Program-made: the position numbers and the translations under genes | Shown here: positions 1 to 10,696 of the stretch, in pieces | Layout: each line of letters begins with the position of its first letter | Position numbering within the stretch: the first letter of the stretch is position 1 | The notes under the pieces: model-generated | Databases searched by the model: none | Seen by the model: only the letters and a program-made list of their open reading frames with translations | What the model was told of the DNA's origin: nothing | Origin: Circinella umbellata | Lineage: Eukaryota > Mucoromycota > Mucoromycetes > Mucorales > Lichtheimiaceae | Reading direction: 5' to 3' | NCBI GenBank assembly: GCA_025093555.1 | Contig: JAIWNF010000001.1 | Span: forward strand, 930,001 to 994,000 | DNA length: 64,000 bases

Positions 1-1287
1 GTCAAAATGGTCGTACGCAGAGCTGTGTACATATCTATAGTCAAATGGATCTTTATGAAGAAGCCGTCGAGCTCGCATTGAAGGTAAAGAGCAAGTACAC
101 ATATAATATAAGTTATGTACATTAGTGATGATCTTACTGACTGCTATGTTATTTATATAGCATCATGATTTAGAGCTTGCTCGTATCAATGCTGATAAAC
201 CTGAAGACAACGATGCTCTTAGAAAAAAGCTTTGGTTGAGTATTGCGAAACATGTAGTCCAAGAAAACAAAGATATCAAAACGTAAGAGTTAAAATTCTT
301 ATCAATGTAAACACTGTTTTTTATAGCAACCCTGATTTTATTTTACTTTTATTTTATTTTTCAGTGCAATGGAATTTTTGCAGCAAAGTGATCTACTTAA
401 AATTGAAGATATCCTCCCCTTTTTCCCTGATTTTGTGTTAATCGATGATTTCAAGGTTGCTATGCTTTCTATTTCCTATATATTAAACTGGAAACTTCAT
501 TGTCTGCTAATTGTAGATTCTATTACGGTTCATAAATTAGGATGAAATATGTCAAGCTCTTGAAGATTATAATATTCATATTGAAGAGCTAAAGACAGAG
601 ATGGATGAAGCTACAAAAAGTGCGGATAGTATTCGTTTGGATATCAGAGAATTAAAGTCAAGGTGAAGAAAGAAAAAGATGCTTCGAATAACGTATACAA
701 GAAGTTGAGTTTTTTTTACTCACATTAGCTTTATTGTTTACATAGATTTGCATTAATTAACGCAGTAGAAAAGTGTTATCTTTGTCATTATCCGCTCTTA
801 ACGCGCCAATTCTACATTTTCCCATGCCAGCACGCATTCCATGCCGATTGTCTTATTGATGAAGTATGTACTAATGTTGATGCGATAGAATACTAATATA
901 ACGTTTTACTGATGTTTCATTATATAGACCACAAAATATCTTTCAACTAGACAAATTCGCCGGCTTGCAGATTTACAAGAACAGTTATCGCGTGAGCTTA
1001 GCAGTACCCGCAACAAAGGAACAGCCGCACCAAATATGGGTGCAACAGCAAAATTGATGAGTGCAGCAGCTGGAAATATTAAAGGGGTTATTTTTCCAAG
1101 CGATGCAGCAGCACTGGATGGAGCACAAAGTGATCCACGGTTAGGCCATGCTGAACAGTTAAAGGATGAGTTGGATGAAATTGTGGCCAGTGAATGTGCT
1201 TTGTGTGGGGATATCATGATCAAATCTATTGATCAGCCTTTTATTGCTGATGATGATGCTGATGTAATCGCTTCTTGGACAGTATAA
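1..1287 (+). CDS. VPS18: Vacuolar sorting protein VPS18/Pep3, C-terminal part (5' cut by window)
   Basis: C-terminal part of the HOPS/CORVET subunit Vps18, which tethers membranes for fusion at the vacuole/late endosome. Exons: 3-83, 161-282, 365-455, 541-662, 746-863, 928-1287; all phases agree. Visible: the clathrin-repeat end (YEEAVELALK, then KKLWLSIAKHVVQENKD and LLKIEDILPFFPDF), a short coiled coil (HIEELKTEMDEATKSADSIR) and a RING-H2-like zinc finger beginning CYLCHYPLL and FPCQHAFHADCL, closed by CALCGDIMIKSID in the last exon. This order and spacing match the end of human VPS18 closely. The frame is open at base 3, so the gene starts outside the window. The intron at 663 rescues an apparent in-frame TGA. 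Very sure of identity. Confidence 0.95.
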
Positions 1288-1453
1288 AAATAAATATATC
1301 ATTTCCTTTATTATAATTTGTTATATTGAATAGTGATATTGTGGAGAGTTTCATAAATTCATTTGGGGAGTGGGATTGATTGAAGAGAGAGAAAAGCTAT
1401 TATGGGATATACGAATTAAAATCAGAAAAAAAAAGAGAGAGAGTAACGAACAC

Positions 1454-3094
1454 TTAAAACTCCCATTTGTGTAGGTTTTCATCCATGAAAAAATTAACCA
1501 TGCTCTTGACACGTTTACCACTAGGCGTCTTTGGTCTGGTATCTTTAATTTTGAGTGCTGTTTCTGGGGATAGACTTTTTCTGTGTTGAAACTGATTTAC
1601 TGAATTGGTTGCTCCCACTTGTCCAAACGATTCAAAACGTTGTCGTAGCTGGTCAACTTCCGGTGTTTCTGGTCGAGGTAAAGAAGTAACACTATTGGGT
1701 GAAAGTGATGCTCGAAGGGCTGACTGATCCATAGCTGTGCTGGGTATATTTGAAGTATGATTCATAGCAGCGGCCACTTCAGCATCATGCTCGCTTTCGG
1801 CGTCTTCGACGACTTCCCGGGATTTATCAGAATTAACTTTAGATATCCGAGAATTATCAGAGCCTAGTGGTGAATATGGTGTGATTGTTTCTACGACTTG
1901 TAGAATATCCGACTGTACATCATTTCTGGCTGCATCCTGGTCTACTTCCTTGTTAGAATCATGCATGGCGGTTCTTGAAGCTTCTGGTTCTTCGGGCAAC
2001 CCAGCAGCTGATATTGAGCTCGAATTGCCACAGACATTAGATGAACTGTTGTTATTAACAACAGCAGGTGTTGCAGGAGCATCGTTATCATCATCATCAT
2101 CATTCTTTTTCACACGTTGCACAGCAGGGCGTCGCGTTGTCTGAAAATTTACAAATATTAATAACAGTTCATCTTATTGAAAAATTATCACCCCGACATT
2201 ATAATAACAAATTAATAAAATCAAATCAGTTACCATAGCTGCCTTTTGGCGCTGTGTTTTTGGTATCGTACTATCACTTCGTGATCGATGTGAAATCGTG
2301 GCTTTACTTGTTTCTTTGATAGTATTAGAAGTCTGCTTAGGTTGCGCCTTAAGACGGCTACTTGCTGCTGATTTCGATTTTTGTGTCAAGCGCGTTAATT
2401 GGGTACCTGTAGCACGTCGAGTCTCAGCAGCTGTAGTACCCTTTTTCGTTGTGTTTGTTGACGACATTTTACGTGTAGCAGTAGATGGTGTTGGTAATTT
2501 GGAACCTGGTCCAGTAGCGGGCTTCTTTTGTTTAAGAGTCAAGCGGCGTAGCCATACAATATCCTGTTCAGCAACAGTTTGTGATGGACTACCGTAAAGA
2601 TATCTTTTTTTTGTTCTAAGGTGATTTTTCAATAAAAGCGGTTAGAAAAGAAAAAAGACAGAGTGAAAGACATAATAAATATCCACGCATACTTTTCTCC
2701 TATTTCATCATCTTGCTTCATAATATCCAACCATCGTTGAACAACATCATCAGCTTCAAGCACATATCCATGGGCTGGTTTACTAATGTATAAGTATATT
2801 AGCAAATAATAATAAAAAAGATAAAGCTCCTTGTTATTTCTTGTTACTTTAAAACAAAAAAATAAAAATAAAAATAAATGAACTAAAGTCCACTCAAATA
2901 AATTGTTTATACCTTCCCAGGGATGTTCTTAAATTAGTATTTTTAGCTGTAAGCTCTTTGGCATCTGCAACAGAAAGGGAAATTGATTTCTCAAGAATAA
3001 TAGAGATTTCAGCATCTTTTAAGAGATTTATTAACTCGTCTTTCCCACCACGAGCAATGGCAAGTGTACGCTGCATTTGTCCGGCTTCGGTCAT
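1454..3094 (-). CDS. Unknown basic, low-complexity protein with N-terminal helical region
   Basis: Not recognised. Model (minus): 3094-2913, 2782-2693, 2603-2234, 2140-1454; phases agree, about 442 aa from the ATG at 3094. The N-terminal ~110 aa look helical (RTLAIARGGKDELINLLKD; then VVQRWLDIMKQDDEIGEKYL). The middle is rich in K/R/S/T (GPGSKLPTPSTATRK and similar), as in microtubule- or nucleic-acid-binding tails. The last 220 aa are acidic and Ser/Asn-rich, ending MVNFFMDENLHKWEF. The start is uncertain: the frame is open upstream of 3094 to an acceptor-like TATAG at 3121, so a further 5' exon is possible. A plausible open stretch lies at 3421-3477 on the same strand, but its phase does not join. 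It is convergent with VPS18. Confidence 0.6.
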
Positions 3095-3120
3095 CTTTTG
3101 ACAGATGTAGTGATCCGTAA

Positions 3121-4271
3121 CTATATTAAAAAAAAAGATGAAAGGTTAATAGGCTTCATTAAAAACATTGTTTTCTTTTTTTTTGGTTACCTTAATGTAG
3201 GGTAACACTGGTTTGAAAAAAAAAAGGTGCTAGTTCAAGCTGCTGCGCAAAGGCAACCCCAAAAAGAACTTCGTGGGTTTATGTTGAGAATGTTATGTGT
3301 CACGAAAAACTGAGTTTCTTGGGAGAATATAATGATTACCAAAAAAAAACAAAAAGAAAGCCATACCTTCCTCAATCATAAACTATTGTTTTTTTGATTT
3401 CAAGAGCTTATTTTTACCATAGTTTCCTTAATAATATGCATGACATATGTCAATACAGTGCCGCCTGGTTCAGCTATAAATTTTAAAAATAAATACTGCG
3501 TTCATAATAGAAGAATAGCATGTTACGGTACATACATACAGTAATACGTCGTCAAAAAATGAAATATATCGAAAAGTAATAGACAGTGACTATACATTAA
3601 TAGTCTTGATGATGATGGTTATATAAAACCAAGTGAATAGCTACGTACGTATAAACATAAAAGCAAAACTTCTTTTCATTTTGGACCACAATGTTCGTTA
3701 TAAATAAATAGCGACGAAAAATAAATACGATGATACTCAAGAAACACAACACTTTATTCAATCAAAAAGTGATACGTATCCAATTATGACATATGCTACT
3801 CCTGTACTAAAGCAATGTAATACATACCGCTAATTAGCTCCGAATATGTATAGCTTCAATCCACTCTGCTTTAGACTTCTTAATTCAAGCAGGTATCCCG
3901 ATGCCTAATACCCAAAAAGGAAAACGGGGGGTTTTCAGTATCGGTAAGGACTAGTTGAATGAATCACCATATTTGAGAGGTGCTAGAAACCATGATTTTA
4001 GAAGTAAGAAAGAAGAAAGTGGTTTTTTATCGTACATTAAAATTAGATTATGAAAAAATAAATGGATCAAAAATATTACTTCAAGATAAAAAGAATATAG
4101 TACAAAAGTTTGCCATGAAAGAAATGAAACAAGGAAACAAAGAATACGTAAAAAAACAATAAAAAGTAGCTTTTTTAGAGAAGAAGAGATACTGCCATGT
4201 TTCAGAAATAAAAAGACTTATTTTTTTTTTCTTACACAGAAAAATTATTTTCTATTATCTTTTTTAATATC
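3121..4271. other. Intergenic, no gene assigned
   Basis: About 1.1 kb of AT-rich sequence. It holds homopolymer A/T runs, the unplaced minus-strand open stretch at 3421-3477 and a short lysine-rich plus-strand frame at 3980-4162 that I do not regard as a gene. Nothing else recognised. Confidence 0.5.
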
Positions 4272-5520
4272 ATGTTTCCAAACCAATTCTCCATTCCTGG
4301 TACTCAACGTACACCAACCAACCATAACGCCGATGATGAAATCCCAAGTGATCGTGCGGTAAGTTATATTATATATAAATATTGTATTGCGAATATGTGA
4401 AATACGAGGGAAAAAAAGGGTGCGGCATAAAAAGGGTCGTTGAAAAAAAGGTTAAATAAAACAATCATAAATAATATACTTACCGTATATTAATTATACT
4501 CCGTAGTATCATTCCGTATATCCAGACAAGGTAGTTCCATGTCAATTAGTCATAGTATATCATATATGTCAACCGATGGCGAGTTGGATGGCGCTGAAAG
4601 TGATACTAGCCAGGTTAATCAAACTCAATTGGTCCAAAGCAACAAGAGAACAAAGCATTGGTTGTATCACTGGTTTGATACTGAGACGCGCCAGGGAGTC
4701 AAGTTTTAAAAATGTCAACAATCGGGTTGTAAAAGAAGTTTCAAGGTTCCAAAGGGTACAACTACAGGTTTAAAAAATCATTTGATCAAACACAGTATCA
4801 ATGAACAATCATCCAGGGACAAAACATTTCCTTCCCAAGGTTTAGATCGTTTCTTGGTTCCTAATCCACTTGTTCGATCAACAAATACTCCGTGACAAGC
4901 TTGCATTATTTATTACCACGGCATCCTTGCCATACACTATTGCCGAAAATTCACATTTTCAAGCGGTGTTAAACATGACACAAATTGCTCCTTCTGTCGC
5001 CCATGTCAAACTTCCAAGTGATAGTACCATTCCTATTGACATATCGAGGGCTTATCATGGTTATGAAGATCGTATTCGTGAACTGTTCGTGGATATTCCA
5101 TCATTCTCATATACAGTTGATGCATGGACAGGTGAATGGCGCGTTCCTTTCCTTGGTATAACGGCACACTGGATCGACAAATCTTGGAAACAAAATTCTA
5201 TTGTGTTGGGTCTTGAATTGTTGGAAGGGTCGCATACTGGTGTTAACATGGCTGTCGCATTTATCCGTGTTCTTGAGCATTGGAATCTTCAAGTAAAACC
5301 ACTTTTCCTAACAGCTGATAACGCATCAAATATGAAGACCATGGCCACTGAACTCGAACTGGAGCTTGGAAATGATATGTTTGATAGCAAAGAAAACAAA
5401 GAATCCCAAGTATTAAAATAATCAAAAAGAGTGTCACAAAAACCATTCTCAGAAAAGAGTCTGGTACTACTCAAAGAGCAATCCAAAACCGATGCATATT
5501 CATATCGTTACATAATCATT
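4272..5520 (+). pseudogene. Relic of an hAT-family DNA transposase
   Basis: Dead hAT-type transposase. A possible first exon runs 4272-4358 (ATG to a GTAAGT donor). From about 4530 a BED zinc-finger-like segment follows: HWLYHWFDTETRQGVKF, an in-frame TAA at about 4707, then CQQSGC ... FKVPKGTTTGLKNHLIKHS (C-x4-C ... H-x4-H). The frame then changes, and 4870-5421 carries the start of the RNase-H-like catalytic domain, including YTVDAWTGEWRVPFLGITAH and PLFLTADNASNMKT. Here the D of DAWT and the D of TADNASNM fit the DDE acids of hAT transposases. It stops at 5421; a +1 slip continues readable frame to about 5520. The large helical insertion, last acidic residue and dimerisation domain are absent. 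Non-functional by inference. Confidence 0.82.
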
Positions 5521-5637
5521 GAATTGTCATCACAAGCAACAAGTTTGTTATTTAGAAAATAAAAGGTAAATAAAATGAACAGGAAAATCCTTTAAGATTC
5601 GGTTATATGTTTAACCAAAAAGTCATTTTTACAATTG

Positions 5638-5693
5638 TATTTATACAGAGTATTTATACAGAGTATTTATACAGAGTATTTATACAAAGTATT
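5638..5693. repeat. Four tandem copies of a 13-bp unit
   Basis: The unit TATTTATACAGAG is repeated about four times head to tail; the last copy has AAAG for AGAG. It lies just past the hAT relic and may be replication slippage at or near an old element end. Confidence 0.85.
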
Positions 5694-5937
5694 GGGAAGT
5701 TTAAAAATGATAAAAAAAATTGATATATATATATATACATGCGCGACAGAGAGAAGCTTTTTTTTCGTTTTGTAAAATATAGGAGAGCTTGTGAAAATGT
5801 AGAGGTATAGAAAAATGCAGATATATAAGAAAAAGTAGAGTATAATAGAAAAATTTTGAATAAAAAAAATTAGTATATATCAACATATCAACAGAAAAAG
5901 AGTTTATCGAAACTTGGATAACACATTGGATGTCAAA

Positions 5938-8295
5938 TTATTGAGAAGTTTTTCTTCTTTTTGATGCTGATGAAGAGGTAGACTCTATTGATGATTGCAA
6001 TGGTGATGATGATAAGATAAAGTTTGGTGGAAGGCACCAATGATCGCCATCCGTTGGCATTGTTATTGGCTGAGCAATATCATTTAGCAAATCAACAGTT
6101 TCATCAATAATCCTTTTTCCATGATATGCAAAAGTTATTAATGGGAGCAATCGAGAAACCAAATTCGAATCGTGTGTGGGAAGTTTAATGGGCTGGTTTT
6201 TCGTACTCGTGTAATAAATCCAGCAGGGATGTCCACATCCAAAGGGACGCATGATCACCTATACCAATACATTAAAACGGTCTTTCAAGTTAATAAACTA
6301 TTCATTTATAAGCTAGCATACAGGATTTTGCTTTCAATCACGCCCACGAACAGAGATTTTTCATATACAAGTTTTTTTTATGCTCGACCTCTAAATTAAA
6401 GTTGCACTCGCGAAAATAGCGAGTTCGATGAAAAATCTCTGCTCGTGGGCGTGATCGAAAGCAAAATCCTGTATTTATCCACGATTTGAACAGTTCCCTC
6501 TCCCTTCGACCTTTTCTCTGTGTCAATAACAGGGTTTTTTCTCTTCTCTATACTTTTTAGTAATATGTCTCGAACAAATATGTCAGACCTGACGCTATGT
6601 TCACTGGAGACGTTAAATAAAACAAATTATTTTTATCGTATTTATCCACGAATTCGATATAAAAATCATAACTACTTGTATAATATATCCAATGACATGA
6701 GCAGAATGAAGAAGATTAGAATTATATGTTGCTGAAAGCAACATGTCCCGTAAAAACCAAAGGTATTTTGATTGAACAGTCACTGAACGCTTTTGTTTGA
6801 TCCCGAGCAACTCCCACTTCACAGCATCCAAGTTCTTGTGATCCATACTTTAATATAGTATCACCACGATGACCCATTTTTCGATTGGAAATGGCAGTGA
6901 TGGATTATAATTTACGAGATGCGTTTATTGTATTCGCATTCGCTTCACTAGAAATTTCGGTACTGTAGAATAAAAAAACCACAAGTTAAACCCATTTTAA
7001 AATTAATCTTGCTCTACTACTACCGGCCCCTCTGTTTAAATTTTTACCCTCTTGCCGCAACATCTGAACCAAGGAATATCGTACTGAAGAATCCAAAGGG
7101 TAGGTATTGCTGATCTGTTTCAGGCATAGCAATGATGTCGAACTATCTGGTTTTTAAAAACAAGCGCGAGATATATTGTAATTCAGTTGAAAACCATGCT
7201 TTCACATCTTCAACTAAAGGGTCGTCGATTTGAATGTTTTTTTGCATACTTATACACCCCAATACTCGTTTTTTATGAAGAAAACCATTAGTACTGTCGT
7301 TATCTTCGTGTTGGTGTTGTTGGTGTTATTATTTTTGTTGTTCATTCTTTATTACTATAAATACATACCATCCCTTTTAATTATGAATAATAAAGCTCAA
7401 GTTCTTCAGGTACTTCACTACAGTCAAGTGCCCCCCCCCTCGTTTCTAATCTCGTTTGATTCTGCTTCAGTAAAACACGCTTCCCAGTTTTTATCAGTTG
7501 TATCCAAGATCAGGGATTGACAAGGACTATAACAAGAAAACGACAAAAATTATTCATCAACTGATAATAAGCGATTACCGAATCAAATCAAAGATAGCGA
7601 GTTTTGCTTACTGATAGTAGTTGCATTTTAATGCAAATTCCATGACCTTCTCCTCTACTGACACGGTATCAGTTTTGTAAAATTTAAATACCAGAAATCT
7701 TGTTTATGTGCATCTGTAAATTTTCTAAAGCGCTCGCGTAACACGTCCTTATCATCTTCAATAATTCGCGTTTTCAACGTTTGGTAAGAAAGAAGATAAC
7801 GATGAAGGGGATGATCTCTCGGTAATGTTAACATTGTTGTTGGTTGGAGAACTAGTAGTAGCTGTTGTAGCTTTTACATAAGCATTAGTACTATGAACAA
7901 GAGCACGAAAATAAAATAAAAAAAGGCTAAATATCACGCAAGCTTACTCGATAGTCTTTTCCAGCTGATCCTTGATTTTGTCTTATACGTTCAAAATAAT
8001 TTTAGTGTATTGTATTATTAAACATGGCATATCTGTTAGAAGAAGTACTTACCAAAGTCTTATTCAATTTTTTTGCTTCGCTGCCAATGATACTTGGCAA
8101 ATGCCTCTTGATCGATTTATTAGTAGGGATGTTCTCGATAATAAAATTGAAGTGAGTACTAACAAAATCAGCAGCAGTAGGCCCCTCATGATTTTCAAGA
8201 TAAGATACTTCCATATCAAATTCGAAATGTAACAATGTATAAGTCAAAGCAACATATATTGTGTGATTCTTCTTTATGATACTTCCATTAACCAA
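5938..8295 (-). pseudogene. Decayed member of a Mucoromycota-expanded family of unknown function
   Basis: Reading minus from 8295 down, pieces of one protein appear in successive but different frames. They are: SYLENHEGPTAADFVS (8000-8295); IIEDDKDVLRERFRKFTDAH (about 7700-7790); VEEKVMEFALKCNYYQ (about 7620-7680); SLILDTTDKNWEACFTEAES (about 7440-7520); DDPLVEDVKAWFSTEL (about 7170-7230); NRKMGHRGDTILKYGSQE then LGCCEVG (about 6780-6890); LRDMLLSATYNSNLLHSAHV (about 6680-6770); and a C-terminal exon 5938-6258 with RLLPLITFAYHGKRIIDETV, ending in a basic KRRKTSQ tail. I recall this order (E-V-MEFA, FT..E..EI, MGHRGD, LG..EVG, LP....AY) from abundant uncharacterised proteins of mucoralean genomes; I cannot name a domain. 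Several frameshifts and stops, plus a foldback insertion (6320-6472), make it a pseudogene. A second copy lies at 48830-50930. Confidence 0.7.
6320..6472. mobile_element. Foldback (MITE-like) element with 45-bp inverted arms
   Basis: Arms 6320-6364 and 6428-6472 are inverted copies with 43 of 45 positions identical; the two differences would be G:U pairs in RNA. The arms begin ACAGGATTTTGCTTTC. The loop of about 63 bp contains a second small hairpin (ACTCGC / GCGAGT around 6406-6425). The arms are more GC-rich than their surroundings. The element lies between two exon-like pieces of the decayed family gene. No coding capacity; no clear target-site duplication was seen. Confidence 0.75.
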
Positions 8296-8639
8296 GAGTA
8301 TTATTTAAATGAATAGAATTTAGGTAAAAGATACTCATTGTCAGTTTCTTGGTAAATAAGAATAATATCAGCTAAATATGCATATATAATCTTATGTTAT
8401 TAAGTTCATATATCATATTATCAAGTGTTAAGAATTGAAAATAATAAAAAAAGTACTAATATGTGTTTAGAATCTTCCTTATAATCTGTAATGTGGTAAC
8501 TTCAAAACATGAGCATGACACGAATTTTGATTGCTGCTATTGTGGTTTGTAGGCTATCACTTTTTTTTTATTCCGACATTTAATAACAGCATTAAAAAAA
8601 TAATCCCTATTTCGCTGTTCTTTTTTTTCCTACTACGCC
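8296..8639. other. Divergent intergenic spacer
   Basis: 344 bp between the decayed minus-strand gene and the NUDCD1-like gene. AT-rich with a pyrimidine-rich stretch just before the ATG at 8640; no other feature seen. Confidence 0.6.
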
Positions 8640-10554
8640 ATGTCCAAACGTCAATTTATACCTGATAAGAACTTACTAAATCCTAAATTCGATGGATATA
8701 AACTATCACCTACTAATGAGAAAGAATGTGTCACACGTACAAGTCTTCCGAATGGAAGTGATTTACGAATGAATAAGTTCATGTCAAACCATCGTCTCGG
8801 TTTTCGCGATTTACAAGCACGCGTTCGTCTCAACCACTTGGCTTATGGATTTCCAACAAGTGCTAATAAACAGCAACAAGGTGTCGCATTTTATGTTGAT
8901 CTCGAATTTCAAGTAATGAGCGTATTCTATAATAAGGTACTTTTCTATATTCTCTATTTTTACTTCTTTTCGCCTTCTCTGTTCCTCCACGCAACTAGTT
9001 TCTCAATTTTTCTTTCCTCTTGCTGGTAATAATGTTTAGGAAACAAATGAAACGCATCTTCAACCTATTGTTCAGCTAATACAGCCTCTCGGAAACTTAC
9101 CTAGCTATACTGAACCAAGTGCTACGCTACCTTCTGATCCCTATTCACCATCACTAATTTCCTTGAATTCTGAACTTCTACTGGCATCTAATGGTGCTGG
9201 TTATATTGAACTTATTCATATCAGGAGTGGAACTGTGATTGTATCCACGCGATATGATGGAGATGGATCAGAAGGTATATCACCCGTGCCATGTGTTCTA
9301 CTGGATGCTCAACTTGTGGGCAATAAAATTGTTATGATGGCGTATAGTCGTGTTGCCTCTAAGAACACACAATTCAATATTTCTACATTGGAAATGTCTG
9401 CTGACAGCAACAACAATACTACTCATAATTTGATAACAACGCTCAATATACAACGTGGATTAGAAGTACCGGCTTATTGTGCTATTATAGAAAATGGTGA
9501 ACGGTTTATACTCGGAAGCGAATCACCTTATGAGAGATTTATATCAGCATCAACAGGTGATGAAAATGACACTACTATGACAGATGCATCGACACCAGCA
9601 GCAACGACAATCACGAAAACACCTAAACCTAGCTATTCATGGACACAAGACAACACTGATCTCACTGTTCAATTCATTCTATCACCTAATACACCGAAAA
9701 GTGCAATCAGTTGTCAATTTAACAATACTCACTTAAGTTTAATTGTTCGTGATGATCAAAATAAAATTTCTTATCCGTTTCGCAAATTGTGGAGTTGTGT
9801 TAAAGCCGACGATTGTACATGGACACTGGAATCAGATGGCACACTGACACTCTTCTTAAATAAACAAGATCAACATACACGATGGCCACATATTTTTGAT
9901 ATTGACGATGGTGTCATGGAAACGTTGGATCCAGCTAAACTGGCAGAGATTACGGAACGGTTAGAAAAATTTACAGGAAACGATGCTAATAATAATCCGA
10001 CTGTACAAAATCCAGTGGCCACAGATATGGATGAAGATATTGATGATAAAGGTGAACCCATTCGGTTTGCTATTTATGATCGATTAGGTCAATGTATTGA
10101 GGAAATATATTCAGGCGGATGTGAATGGTTATGTAAAGCTTTTGATTGTGAAAAAGAAGAACAAGAACAGCTCCGAGGAGAACAAATACCATCTATTTGT
10201 GTTAAAGTGGATGTTGATGGTCAAATCTATAAGTTTTTTAAAGAGGAGCAAGGAGAAAGAAATAATTTACAGACAAAGCATGTTAATACATTTGATGCAT
10301 TTGGATTTGTACAAGCATCGAAACGTGATAGTCGATTTATATATTATGATCCAAAATTCAAGTTTATTGTAATTATTGAAAGCAGTCGGAATGCATACAT
10401 TTATTATCATCATAATGATAAGCGATCTATAGAGAGTCAAAAGCTTGTTGATTTAACTCGAGGAGAGGATGTCAATGTAGTTGGATGTCAATTATTATTA
10501 GATAATGTATTAGTTGTACTCACAGAAACTCAAGTTATTACTATACAAATTTAA
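8640..10554 (+). CDS. NUDCD1: NUDCD1-like protein with central CS domain
   Basis: Two exons, 8640-8936 and 9040-10554, in phase 0; 603 aa. The N-terminal part is a beta-rich region (LLLASNGAGYIELIHIRSGT), as in NudC domain-containing protein 1. The central CS/p23-like domain begins YSWTQDNTDLTVQFILSP at about aa 261, with LWSCVKADDCTWTLESDG and TRWPHIFD; W-T/W-P are typical of NudC CS domains. The C-terminal half (RFAIYDRLGQCIEEIYSGG to TQVITIQI) is again beta-rich. The family acts as HSP90/CCT-linked co-chaperones for beta-propeller and other clients, in cytosol and nucleus. That role is inherited from the family and not shown here. An Asp/Glu-rich linker (DMDEDIDDKGE) separates CS and C-terminal parts. 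Identity fairly sure. Confidence 0.85.
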
Positions 10555-10696
10555 TTAAAGAAAAAAAGAAATTCAAGCTGTTTCTCACATATATTTTAAA
10601 AGTCCATATTGTTTTTTTTTTGAGCAACCGACAACAAAAGCCTTTTTTTTCTCTCTCTCTTTTTTTTTAATTTTTACCACCACCTTTTTTTAAAAA

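Noticed and set aside
1036..1287. Frame read as a separate 83-aa gene
   Set aside because: It is the last exon of VPS18, in phase with the upstream exons.
3421..3477. Possible extra 5' exon (minus) of the unknown basic protein
   Set aside because: The donor at its end leaves a phase that puts a stop into the next exon; kept only as a note.
3980..4162. Lys-rich 60-aa plus-strand frame
   Set aside because: Low complexity, no homologue recalled, no splice or promoter support.
7230..7520. 96-aa plus-strand hydrophobic frame
   Set aside because: It is antisense to the coherent minus-strand family relic and low in complexity.
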